Source: Haliclystus octoradiatus (Eukaryota > Cnidaria > Staurozoa > Stauromedusae > Haliclystidae). Taken from it: a stretch of 64,000 nucleotides of DNA. A model generated the notes under the pieces. It saw only the letters and a program-made list of their open reading frames with translations. It was not told where the DNA came from and made no database searches. A program made the translations under genes and the position numbers. Below, piece by piece: positions 52,196-64,000 of the stretch (positions within the stretch are counted from its first letter, which is position 1; each line of letters starts with the position of its first letter). The stretch lies in contig OU744452.1 in NCBI GenBank assembly GCA_916610825.1, forward strand, positions 3,135,543 to 3,199,542, read 5' to 3'.

Positions 52196-54190
52196 TTGGT
52201 AGTTATGCGTCATTTTGATCATTTTGCACTCTTTCGAGAATTAGGCATTACTGTTGGTCATGTTGAACTCCCCTGGAGTTATGCCTCATGTTCGGTCGTT
52301 TTGAACTTTCATGGGACTCAGGCATTGTTTTTGGTCATTTTGAACTCTTTTATGAGTTATGAATCACTTTGCACTCTCTTGGGAATTGGGCATTGTTTTT
52401 TGTCATTTTGCACATTCTTGGGAATTAGACATTGTTTTTTGTCATTTTACACTACCTTGGGAATTAGAATATGTTTTTGGTCATCTTGCACACCTTTGGA
52501 AATTAGACATTGTTTTTGGTCATTTTGTGAACACTCTTGGTAGTTATGAATCATTTATGGTCATTTTGGGACTCTTTTATGATGTTTGCGTCATTTTGAT
52601 CATTTTGAACTTTTTTGAGAATTAGGCATTGCTTTTGTTCATTTTGAACTCCCTTGGAAGTTATGCATCATGATTGGTCATTTTGAACTCCCTTGGGAGT
52701 TATGCATTGTTTTTGATCATTTTGAACTCTTTTATAAGTTATGCATCATTTTGCACTCTATAGAGAATTAGGCATTGTTTTTGGTCATTTTGAACTCTTT
52801 TATAAGTTATGCATCATTTTGCACTCTATAGAGAATTAGGCATGGTTTTTGGTCATTTTGCACACCCTTAAAAAAGTAGGCATTTTTTTAGGTCTATTTG
52901 AACTCCAATCATTGTTTTTGGTCATTTTGCACAATCTTTGAAATTAGACATTGTTTTTATTCCTTTTGAACTCTCTTGGTAGTAATGCGTCATTTTGATC
53001 ATTTTGCACTCTTTCGAGAATTAGGCATTACTGTTGGTCATGTTGAACTCCCCTGGAGTTATGCCTCATGTTTGGTCGTTTTCAACTTTCATGGGACTCA
53101 GGCATTGTTTTTGGTCATTTTGAACTCTTTTATGAGTTATGAATCACTTTGCACTCTCTTGGGAATTGGGCATTGTTTTTTGTCATTTTGCACATTCTTG
53201 GGAATTAGACATTGTTTTTTGTCATTTTGCACTACCTTGGGAATTAGAATATGTTTTTGGTCATCTTGCACACCTTTGGAAATTAGACATTGTTTTTGGT
53301 CATTTTGTGAACACTCTTGGTAGTTATGAATCATTTATGGTCATTTTGGGACTCTTTTATGATGTTTGCGTCATTTTGATCATTTTGAACTTTTTTGAGA
53401 ATTAGGCATTGCTTTTGTTCATTTTGAACTCCCTTGGAATTTATGCATCATGATTGATCATTTTGCACTCTATAGAGAATTAGGCATTGTTTTTGGTCAT
53501 TTTGAACTCTTTTATAAGTTATGCATCATTTTGCACTCTATAGAGAATTAGGCATGGTTTTTGGTCATTTTGCACACCCTTTAAAAATTAGGCATTTTTT
53601 TAGGTCTATTTGAACTCCAATCATTGTTTTTGGTCATTTTGCACAATCTTTGAAATTAGACATTGTTTTTATTCCTTTTGAACTCTCTTGGTAGTAATGC
53701 GTCATTTTGATCATTTTGCACTCTTTCGAGAATTAGGCATTACTGTTGGTCATGTTGAACTCCCCTGGAGTTATGCCTCATGTTTGGTCATTTTCAACTT
53801 TCATGGGACTCAGGCATTGTTTTTGGTCATTTTGAACTCTTTTATGAGTTATGAATCACTTTGCACTCTCTTGGGAATTGGGCATTGTTTTTTGTCATTT
53901 TGCACATTCTTGGGAATTAGACATCGTTTTTTGTCATTTTGCACTACCTTGGGAATTAGAATATGTTTTTGGTCATCTTGCACTCCTTTGGAAATTAGAC
54001 ATTGTTTTTGGTCATTTTGTGAACACTCTTGGTAGTTATGAATCATTTATGGTCATTTTGGGACTCTTTTATGATGTTTGCGTCATTTTGATCATTTTGA
54101 ACTTTTTTGAGAATTAGGCATTGCTTTTGTTCATTTTGAACTCCCTTGGAATTTATGCATCATGATTGATCATTTTGCACTCTATAGAGA
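52196..54190. repeat. HOR units of 780, 712 and partial length, second set
   Basis: Units start at 52196 (780 bp), 52976 (712 bp) and 53688 (partial). They repeat the 45.2-47.2 kb set at an offset of 6976 bp. A few substitutions distinguish the sets, for example a TTACACTACC variant near 52448 where the earlier set has TTGCACTACC. Confidence 0.85.
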
Positions 54191-54449
54191 ATTAGGCATT
54201 GTTTTTGGTCATTTTGAACTCTTTTATGAGTTATGCATCATTTGCACTCTCTAGGGAATTAGGCACAGGATTGGTGATTTTGCACTCCCTTAGGATTTAG
54301 GCATTGTTTTTGGTCATTTTGCACATTCTTGGGAATTAGACATTGTTTTTTGTCATTTTGCACTACATTGGAAATTAGAATATGTTTTTGATCATTTTGC
54401 ACAGTCTTGGAAATTAGACATTGTTCCTGGTCATTTTGAACTCCCTTGG

Positions 54450-54454
54450 AAGTT
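54450..54454. other. Empty retrotransposon target site in HOR copy 2
   Basis: The sequence CTTGGAAGTTAAGCATCATG is uninterrupted here, with one AAGTT. It lies 6976 bp from the left and 5686 bp from the right target duplication of the insertion. The equivalent site at 60108-60112 in copy 3 is also empty. Confidence 0.9.
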
Positions 54455-56177
54455 AAGCATCATGTTTGGTCATTTTGAACTCCCTTTGGAGTTATGCATC
54501 ATATTTGGTCGTTTTGATCTTCCATGCATCTTAGGCATTGTTTTTGGTCCTTTTGAACTCTTTTATGAGTTATGCATCATTTTGCACTCTCTAGAAAATT
54601 AGGCATATATTTTTGTCATTTTGCACACCCTTGAAAATTATGCATTTATTTAGTCATTTTGAACTCCCATCATTGTTTTTGGTAATTTTTACCTCCCATT
54701 GGAGTGATGCATCATTTTGGTCATTTTGAATTACCTTGGGACTGAGACATTGTTTATGGTCATTTTGAACAGCCTTGGAAATTATCCATTGCTTTTTGTT
54801 ATTTTGAACTCCCATCATTGTTTTTGATAATTTTGAACTTCCATGGGAGTTATGCATCAATTTGGTCATTTTGAATTACTTTGGGAATTAGACATTGTTT
54901 TTTGTCATTTTGCTGTACATTGGGAGCTAGAATATGTTTTTGATCATTTTGCATACCTTTGGGAATTAGACATTGTTAAAGATCATTTTAAATTCCCACA
55001 GGAGTTATGCATCAATTTCGTCATTTTGGGACTCTTTTATGAGTTATGCGTAATTTTGATCATTTTGCACTCTTTCGAGAATTAGGCATTACTGTTGGTC
55101 ATTTTGAACACCCATGGGACTTATGCATCATGTTTGGTGATTTTGAACTCCTTTGGGAATTAGGCATTGCTTTTTGTTATTTTGAACTCCCATCATTGTT
55201 TCTGGTCATTTTGAAATCCCTTGGGAGTTATGCATTGTTTTTGATCATTTTGAATTACCTTAGGATTAGACATTGTTTTGGTCATTTTGAACTCTTTTGT
55301 TAATTATACATCATTTTTGGTCATTTAGCACACCCTTTGGAATTAACTATTGTTTTTGGTCATTTTAAACACTGTTGGTAGTTGTTCATCATTTATGGCC
55401 ATTTTGGGACTCTTTTATGAGGTATGGGTCATTTTGCAGTCTTTCAAGAATTAGGCATTACTTTTGGGAACTTGGAGCTCAATTGGGAGTTAATCATCAT
55501 GTTTGATCGTTTTGAACTTCCATGGGACATAGGCATTGTTTTTGGTCATTTTGCACAATCTTGGAAATTAGACATTGTTTTTATTCCTTTTGAACTCTCT
55601 TGGTAGTTATGCGTCATTTTGATCATTTTGCACTCTTTCGAGAATTAGGCATTACTGTTGGTCATGTTGAACTCCCCTGGAGTTATGCCTCATGTTCGGT
55701 CGTTTTGAACTTTCATGGGACTCAGGCATTGTTTTTGGTCATTTTGAACTCTTTTATGAGTTATGAATCACTTTGCACTCTCTTGGGAATTGGGCATTGT
55801 TTTTTGTCATTTTGCACATTCTTGGGAATTAGACATTGTTTTTTGTCATTTTACACTACCTTGGGAATTAGAATATGTTTTTGGTCATCTTGCACACCTT
55901 TGGAAATTAGACATTGTTTTTGGTCATTTTGTGAACACTCTTGGTAGTTATGAATCATTTATGGTCATTTTGGGACTCTTTTATGATGTTTGCGTCATTT
56001 TGATCCTTTTGAACTTTTTTGAGAATTAGGCATTGCTTTTGTTCATTTTGAACTCCCTTGGAATTTATGCATCATGATTGATCATTTTGAACTCCCTTGG
56101 GAGTTATGCATTGTTTTTGATCATTTTGAACTCTTTTATAAGTTATGCATCATTTTGCACTCTATAGAGAATTAGGC

Positions 56178-59100
56178 ATTGTTTTTGGTCATTTTGTGAA
56201 CACTCTTGGTAGTTATGAATCATTTATGGTCATTTTGGGACTCTTTTATGATGTTTGCGTCATTTTGATCATTTTGAACTTTTTTGAGAATTAGGCATTG
56301 CTTTTGTTCATTTTGAACTCCCATCATTGTTTTTGGTAATTTTGAACTCTCTTGTGAGTTACGCAGAATTCTTGATAATTTTGAACTTCCATGGGACTCA
56401 CGCATTGCTTTTGGTCATTTTAAACACTTTTATGAGTTATGCATCATATGCACTCTCTAGGGAATTAGGCACAGGATTGGTGATTTTGCACTCCCTTAGG
56501 ATTTAGGCATTGTTTTTGGTCATTTTGCACATTCTTGGGAATTAGACATTGTTTTTTGTCATTTTGCACTACATTGGAAATTAGAATATTTTTTTGATCA
56601 TTTTGCACAGTCTTGGTAATTAGACATTGTTTTATGTCATTTTGCACTACCTTGGGAATAAAAATATGTTTTTGGTCATTTTGCACACCTTTGGAAATTA
56701 GACATTGTTCCTGGTCATTTTGAACTCCCTTGGAAGTTAAGCATCATGTTTGGTCATTTTGAACTCCCTTTGGAGTTATGCATCATATTTGGTCGTTTTG
56801 ATCTTCCATGCATCTTAGGCATTGTTTTTGGTCCTTTTGAACTCTTTTATGAGTTATGCATCATTTTGCACTCTCTAGAAAATTAGGCATATATTTTTGT
56901 CATTTTGCACACCCTTGAAAATTATGCATTTATTTAGTCATTTTGAACTCCCATCATTGTTTTTGGTAATTTTTACCTCCCATTGGAGTGATGCATCATT
57001 TTGGTCATTTTGAATTACCTTGGGACTGAGACATTGTTTTTGGTCATTTTGAACAGCCTTGGAAATTATCCATTGCTTTTTGTTATTTTGAACTCCCATC
57101 ATTGTTTTTGATAATTTTGAACTTCCATGGGAGTTATGCATCAATTTGGTCATTTTGAATTACTTTGGGAATTAGACATTATTTTTTGTCATTTTGCTGT
57201 ACATTGGGAGCTAGAATATGTTTTTGATCATTTTGCATACCTTTGGGAATTAGACATTGTTAAAGATCATTTTAAATTCCCACAGGAGTTATGCATCAAT
57301 TTCGTCATTTTGGGACTCTTTTATGAGTTATGCGTAATTTTGATCATTTTGCACTCTTTCGAGAATTAGGCATTACTTTTGGTCATTTTGAACACCCATG
57401 GGACTTATGCATCATGTTTGGTGATTTTGAACTCCTTTGGGAATTAGGCATTGCTTTTTGTTATTTTGAACTCCCATCATTGTTTCTGGTCATTTTGAAA
57501 TCCCATGGGAGTTATGCATCATTTTGATCATTTTGAATTACCTTAGGATTAGACATTGTTTTGGTCATTTTGAACTCTTTTGTTAATTATACATCATTTT
57601 TGGTCATTTAGCACACCCTTTGGAATTAAATATTGTTTTTGGTCATTTTAAACACTGTTGGTAGTTGTTCATCATTTATGGCCATTTTAGTACTCTTTTA
57701 TGAGTTATGGGTCATTTTGCAGTCTTTCAACAATTAGGCATTACTTTTGGGAACTTGGAACTCAATTGGGAGTTAATCATCCTGTTTGGACGTTCTGAAC
57801 TTCCATGGGACATAGGCATTTTTTTGGTAATTTTGCACAATCTTGGAAATTAGACATTGTTTTTATTCATTTTGAACTCTCTTGGTAGTTATGTATCATT
57901 TTTGGTCACTTTGAACTTTCTTATGAGTTATGCGTCATTTTGATCATTTTGCACTCTTTCGAGAATTAGGCATTACTGTTGGTCATGTTGAACTCCCCTG
58001 GAGTTATGCCTCATGTTTGGTCGTTTTGAACTTCCATGGGACTCAGGCATTGTTTTTGGTCATTTTGAACTCTTTTATGAGTTATGCATCACTTTTGCAC
58101 TCTCTTGGGAATTGGGCATTGTTTTTTGTCATTTTGCACATTCTTGGGAATTAGACATTGTTTTTTGTCATTTTGCACTACCTTGGGAATTAGAATATGT
58201 TTTTGGTCATCTTGCACACCTTTGGAAATTAGACATTGTTTTTGGTCATTTTGTGAACACTCTTGGTAGTTATGAATCATTTATGGTCATTTTGGGACTC
58301 TTTTATGATGTTTGCGTCATTTTGATCATTTTGAATTTTTTTGAGAATTAGGCATTGCTTTTGTTCATTTTGAACTCCCTTGGAAGTTATGCATCATGAT
58401 TGGTCATTTTGAACTCCCTTGGGAGTTATGCATTGTTTTTGGTCATTTTGAACTCTTTTATAAGTTATGCATCATTTTGCACTCTATAGAGAATTAGGCA
58501 TGGTTTTTGGTCATTTTGCACACCCTTAAAAAATTAGGCATTTTTTTAGGTCTATTTGAACTGCAATCATTGTTTTTGGTCATTTTGCACAATCTTTGAA
58601 ATTAGACATTGTTTTTATTCCTTTTGAACTCTCATGGTAGTAATGCGTCATTTTGATCATTTCGCACTCTTTCGAGAATTAGGCATTACTGTTGGTCATG
58701 TTGAACTCCCCTGGAGTTATGCCTCATGTTTGGTCGTTTTCAACTTTCATGGGACTCAGGCATTGTTTTTGGTCATTTTGAACTCTTTTATGAGTTATGA
58801 ATCACTTTGCACTCTCTTGGGAATTGGGCATTGTTTTTTGTCATTTTGCACATTCTTGGGAATTAGACATTGTTTTTTTTCATTTTGCACTACCTTGGGA
58901 ATTAGAATATGTTTTTGGTCATCTTGCACACCTTTGGAAATTAGACATTGTTTTTGGTCATTTTGTGAACACTCTTGGTAGTTATGAATCATTTATGGTC
59001 ATTTTGGGACTCTTTTATGATGTTTGCGTCATTTTGATCATTTTGAACTTTTTTGAGAATTAGGCATTGCTTTTGTTCATTTTGAACTCCCTTGGAATTT

Positions 59101-61834
59101 ATGCATCATGATTGATCATTTTGCACTCTATAGAGAATTAGGCATTGTTTTTGGTCATTTTGAACTCTTTTATAAGTTATGCATCATTTTGCACTCTATA
59201 GAGAATTAGGCATGGTTTTTGGTCATTTTGCACACCCTTTAAAAATTAGGCATTTTTTTAGGTCTATTTGAACTCCAATCATTGTTTTTGGTCATTTTGC
59301 ACAATCTTTGAAATTAGACATTGTTTTTATTCCTTTTGAACTCTCTTGGTAGTAATGCGTCATTTTGATCATTTTGCACTCTTTCGAGAATTAGGCATTA
59401 CTGTTGGTCATGTTGAACTCCCCTGGAGTTATGCCTCATGTTTGGTCATTTTCAACTTTCATGGGACTCAGGCATTGTTTTTGGTCATTTTGAACTCTTT
59501 TATGAGTTATGAATCACTTTGCACTCTCTTGGGAATTGGGCATTGTTTTTTGTCATTTTGCACATTCTTGGGAATTAGACATCGTTTTTTGTCATTTTGC
59601 ACTACCTTGGGAATTAGAATATGTTTTTGGTCATCTTGCACTCCTTTGGAAATTAGACATTGTTTTTGGTCATTTTGTGAACACTCTTGGTAGTTATGAA
59701 TCATTTATGGTCATTTTGGGACTCTTTTATGATGTTTGCGTCATTTTGATCATTTTGAACTTTTTTGAGAATTAGGCATTGCTTTTGTTCATTTTGAACT
59801 CCCTTGGAATTTATGCATCATGATTGATCATTTTGCACTCTATAGAGAATTAGGCATTGTTTTTGGTCATTTTGAACTCTTTTATGAGTTATGCATCATT
59901 TGCACTCTCTAGGGAATTAGGCACAGGATTGGTGATTTTGCACTCCCTTAGGATTTAGGCATTGTTTTTGGTCATTTTGCACATTCTTGGGAATTAGACA
60001 TTGTTTTTTGTCATTTTGCACTACATTGGAAATTAGAATATGTTTTTGATCATTTTGCACAGTCTTGGAAATTAGACATTGTTCCTGGTCATTTTGAACT
60101 CCCTTGGAAGTTAAGCATCATGTTTGGTCATTTTGAACTCCCTTTGGAGTTATGCATCATATTTGGTCGTTTTGATCTTCCATGCATCTTAGGCATTGTT
60201 TTTGGTCCTTTTGAACTCTTTTATGAGTTATGCATCATTTTGCACTCTCTAGAAAATTAGGCATATATTTTTGTCATTTTGCACACCCTTGAAAATTATG
60301 CATTTATTTAGTCATTTTGAACTCCCATCATTGTTTTTGGTAATTTTTACCTCCCATTGGAGTGATGCATCATTTTGGTCATTTTGAATTACCTTGGGAC
60401 TGAGACATTGTTTATGGTCATTTTGAACAGCCTTGGAAATTATCCATTGCTTTTTGTTATTTTGAACTCCCATCATTGTTTTTGATAATTTTGAACTTCC
60501 ATGGGAGTTATGCATCAATTTGGTCATTTTGAATTACTTTGGGAATTAGACATTGTTTTTTGTCATTTTGCTGTACATTGGGAGCTAGAATATGTTTTTG
60601 ATCATTTTGCATACCTTTGGGAATTAGACATTGTTAAAGATCATTTTAAATTCCCACAGGAGTTATGCATCAATTTCGTCATTTTGGGACTCTTTTATGA
60701 GTTATGCGTAATTTTGATCATTTTGCACTCTTTCGAGAATTAGGCATTACTGTTGGTCATTTTGAACACCCATGGGACTTATGCATCATGTTTGGTGATT
60801 TTGAACTCCTTTGGGAATTAGGCATTGCTTTTTGTTATTTTGAACTCCCATCATTGTTTCTGGTCATTTTGAAATCCCATGGGAGTTATGCATCATTTTG
60901 ATCATTTTGAATTACCTTAGGATTAGACATTGTTTTGGTCATTTTGAACTCTTTTGTTAATTATACATCATTTTTGGTCATTTAGCACACCCTTTGGAAT
61001 TAACTATTGTTTTTGGTCATTTTAAACACTGTTGGTAGTTGTTCATCATTTATGGCCATTTTGGGACTCTTTTATGAGGTATGGGTCATTTTGCAGTCTT
61101 TCAAGAATTAGGCATTACTTTTGGGAACTTGGAGCTCAATTGGGAGTTAATCATCATGTTTGATCGTTTTGAACTTCCATGGGACATAGGCATTGTTTTT
61201 GGTCATTTTGCACAATCTTGGAAATTAGACATTGTTTTTATTCCTTTTGAACTCTCTTGGTAGTTATGCGTCATTTTGATCATTTTGCACTCTTTCGAGA
61301 ATTAGGCATTACTGTTGGTCATGTTGAACTCCCCTGGAGTTATGCCTCATGTTCGGTCGTTTTGAACTTTCATGGGACTCAGGCATTGTTTTTGGTCATT
61401 TTGAACTCTTTTATGAGTTATGAATCACTTTGCACTCTCTTGGGAATTGGGCATTGTTTTTTGTCATTTTGCACATTCTTGGGAATTAGACATTGTTTTT
61501 TGTCATTTTACACTACCTTGGGAATTAGAATATGTTTTTGGTCATCTTGCACACCTTTGGAAATTAGACATTGTTTTTGGTCATTTTGTGAACACTCTTG
61601 GTAGTTATGAATCATTTATGGTCATTTTGGGACTCTTTTATGATGTTTGCGTCATTTTGATCCTTTTGAACTTTTTTGAGAATTAGGCATTGCTTTTGTT
61701 CATTTTGAACTCCCTTGGAATTTATGCATCATGATTGATCATTTTGAACTCCCTTGGGAGTTATGCATTGTTTTTGATCATTTTGAACTCTTTTATAAGT
61801 TATGCATCATTTTGCACTCTATAGAGAATTAGGC
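56178..61834. repeat. 5.7-kb HOR, copy 3 (5657 bp, chimeric)
   Basis: This copy matches copy 2 except at about 57.6-58.6 kb, where a 713-bp unit of the 33.4-kb type replaces the 780-bp unit. The net change of -29 bp is consistent with losing the 68-bp monomer pair and gaining one 39-bp monomer (the GTAGTTATGTATCATTTTTGG one near 57895). The empty target site lies at 60108-60112. The pattern suggests gene conversion or unequal exchange with another part of the array. Confidence 0.87.
57921..59860. repeat. HOR units of 713, 712 and partial length
   Basis: Units start near 57921, 58634 and 59346. The first is 713 bp because of one extra T in CACTTTTGCAC near 58092. It is of the 33.4-kb type, not the 45.2/52.2-kb 780-bp type that occupies the equivalent position in the other HOR copies. 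The later units match the 46.7- and 53.7-kb ones. Confidence 0.82.
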
Positions 61835-64000
61835 ATTGTTTTTGGTCATTTTGTGAACACTCTTGGTAGTTATGAATCATTTATGGTCATTTTGGGACTC
61901 TTTTATGATGTTTGCGTCATTTTGATCATTTTGAACTTTTTTGAGAATTAGGCATTGCTTTTGTTCATTTTGAACTCCCATCATTGTTTTTGGTAATTTT
62001 GAACTCTCTTGTGAGTTACGCAGAATTCTTGATAATTTTGAACTTCCATGGGACTCACGCATTGCTTTTGGTCATTTTAAACACTTTTATGAGTTATGCA
62101 TCATATGCACTCTCTAGGGAATTAGGCACAGGATTGGTGATTTTGCACTCCCTTAGGATTTAGGCATTGTTTTTGGTCATTTTGCACATTCTTGGGAATT
62201 AGACATTGTTTTTTGTCATTTTGCACTACATTGGAAATTAGAATATTTTTTTGATCATTTTGCACAGTCTTGGTAATTAGACATTGTTTTATGTCATTTT
62301 GCACTACCTTGGGAATAAAAATATGTTTTTGGTCATTTTGCACACCTTTGGAAATTAGACATTGTTCCTGGTCATTTTGAACTCCCTTGGAAGTTAAGCA
62401 TCATGTTTGGTCATTTTGAACTCCCTTTGGAGTTATGCATCATATTTGGTCGTTTTGATCTTCCATGCATCTTAGGCATTGTTTTTGGTCCTTTTGAACT
62501 CTTTTATGAGTTATGCATCATTTTGCACTCTCTAGAAAATTAGGCATATATTTTTGTCATTTTGCACACCCTTGAAAATTATGCATTTATTTAGTCATTT
62601 TGAACTCCCATCATTGTTTTTGGTAATTTTTACCTCCCATTGGAGTGATGCATCATTTTGGTCATTTTGAATTACCTTGGGACTGAGACATTGTTTTTGG
62701 TCATTTTGAACAGCCTTGGAAATTATCCATTGCTTTTTGTTATTTTGAACTCCCATCATTGTTTTTGATAATTTTGAACTTCCATGGGAGTTATGCATCA
62801 ATTTGGTCATTTTGAATTACTTTGGGAATTAGACATTATTTTTTGTCATTTTGCTGTACATTGGGAGCTAGAATATGTTTTTGATCATTTTGCATACCTT
62901 TGGGAATTAGACATTGTTAAAGATCATTTTAAATTCCCACAGGAGTTATGCATCAATTTCGTCATTTTGGGACTCTTTTATGAGTTATGCGTAATTTTGA
63001 TCATTTTGCACTCTTTCGAGAATTAGGCATTACTTTTGGTCATTTTGAACACCCATGGGACTTATGCATCATGTTTGGTGATTTTGAACTCCTTTGGGAA
63101 TTAGGCATTGCTTTTTGTTATTTTGAACTCCCATCATTGTTTCTGGTCATTTTGAAATCCCATGGGAGTTATGCATCATTTTGATCATTTTGAATTACCT
63201 TAGGATTAGACATTGTTTTGGTCATTTTGAACTCTTTTGTTAATTATACATCATTTTTGGTCATTTAGCACACCCTTTGGAATTAAATATTGTTTTTGGT
63301 CATTTTAAACACTGTTGGTAGTTGTTCATCATTTATGGCCATTTTAGTACTCTTTTATGAGTTATGGGTCATTTTGCAGTCTTTCAACAATTAGGCATTA
63401 CTTTTGGGAACTTGGAACTCAATTGGGAGTTAATCATCCTGTTTGGACGTTCTGAACTTCCATGGGACATAGGCATTTTTTTGGTAATTTTGCACAATCT
63501 TGGAAATTAGACATTGTTTTTATTCATTTTGAACTCTCTTGGTAGTTATGTATCATTTTTGGTCACTTTGAACTTTCTTATGAGTTATGCGTCATTTTGA
63601 TCATTTTGCACTCTTTCGAGAATTAGGCATTACTGTTGGTCATGTTGAACTCCCCTGGAGTTATGCCTCATGTTTGGTCGTTTTGAACTTCCATGGGACT
63701 CAGGCATTGTTTTTGGTCATTTTGAACTCTTTTATGAGTTATGCATCACTTTTGCACTCTCTTGGGAATTGGGCATTGTTTTTTGTCATTTTGCACATTC
63801 TTGGGAATTAGACATTGTTTTTTGTCATTTTGCACTACCTTGGGAATTAGAATATGTTTTTGGTCATCTTGCACACCTTTGGAAATTAGACATTGTTTTT
63901 GGTCATTTTGTGAACACTCTTGGTAGTTATGAATCATTTATGGTCATTTTGGGACTCTTTTATGATGTTTGCGTCATTTTGATCATTTTGAATTTTTTTG
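61835..64000. repeat. 5.7-kb HOR, copy 4 (partial, runs off the window)
   Basis: The first 2.17 kb of a further copy, 5657 bp after copy 3: 56220/61877, 56938/62595, 57127/62784, 57930/63587. It shares the chimeric 33.4-kb-type unit and the CACTTTTGCAC insertion with copy 3 (63749), so copies 3 and 4 are closer to each other than to copies 1 and 2. Confidence 0.88.

Larger units (their letters stand above)
50491..56177. repeat. 5.7-kb HOR, copy 2 (5687 bp)
   Basis: This is an uninterrupted copy of the HOR and has the empty retrotransposon target at 54450-54454. A block near 55228 reads CCCTTGGGAGTTATGCATTG where the other copies have CCCATGGGAGTTATGCATC, and this copy also carries one extra base nearby (offset 5686 becomes 5687). 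Confidence 0.9.
48764..64000. repeat. 39-bp satellite array, right part
   Basis: This is the same satellite as on the left, resuming directly after the retrotransposon insertion. The first bases (AAGTT, then AAGCATCATG) continue the monomer interrupted at 47478. This half is organised in a 5.66-5.69 kb higher-order period and runs off the right end of the window. No gene-like sequence is visible apart from repeat-derived open frames. Confidence 0.96.

Noticed and set aside
1-64000. CRISPR array or bacterial repeat system
   Set aside because: There are no unique spacers between identical repeats. The whole sequence is repeat, the period is 39 bp with no spacer partition, and there are no cas genes. 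The retrotransposon is of an animal type.
1-64000. Telomere repeats or a CENP-B-box-like motif
   Set aside because: I saw no TTAGGG, TTAGGC or TTAGG runs and no clear CENP-B box core in the monomer variants I read. The GGCATTG and GAATTAGG segments are only superficial resemblances.

Overview
This window is almost entirely tandem satellite DNA from a eukaryote, very probably an animal. All but about 1.3 kb of the 64 kb is built from one AT-rich monomer (about 38% GC) of 39 bp. A monomer reads as a GGTCATTTTG head, a short dyad (AACTCC...GGAGTT or a relative), and an ATGCATCATTTTT or AGGCATTGTTTTT tail. Shorter 29-bp monomers occur regularly. The array runs off both ends of the window. I see no ordinary gene, tRNA, rRNA, CRISPR array, operon or bacterial feature. 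The many short open frames are by-products of a 39-bp (13-codon) repeat and should not be annotated as proteins.

The monomers are organised into nested higher-order repeats (HORs). A 19-monomer unit of 712 bp, and a 780-bp form carrying one extra 39+29 bp pair, recurs through the window. Larger units are built from such blocks: 3757 bp x2 (about 10.0-17.5 kb), 2019 bp (17.1-20.3 kb), 2240 bp x3 (20.86-27.58 kb), about 2137 bp x2 (36.9-41.3 kb) and a 5.66-5.69 kb HOR with three full copies plus a partial one (43.5-64 kb). Dispersed copies of the same blocks lie 4.7, 7.4, 7.5, 7.8, 10.0, 11.8 and about 27.7 kb apart. The segments at 2.6-6.0 kb and 31.8-33.4 kb look least homogenised and hold unusual monomers.

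The only non-satellite sequence is a 1285-bp insertion at 47479-48763. It is a 5'-truncated non-LTR retrotransposon (CR1/L2/Jockey group) in minus orientation. It carries an uninterrupted 389-codon reverse-transcriptase remnant, a short microsatellite-like 3' tail and a 5-bp target-site duplication (AAGTT). The corresponding sites in the next two HOR copies are empty. The copy-to-copy offset drops from 6976 to 5686 bp, and the difference of 1290 is exactly the insert plus its duplication. The insertion is therefore not shared by the other HOR copies.

A pericentromeric or centromeric satellite is the most natural reading: long, homogeneous, HOR-structured, dyad-bearing and nearly free of transposons. 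The sequence alone cannot show centromere function. The reverse transcriptase points to a metazoan. A nematode or another small invertebrate is possible, but I cannot establish the species.
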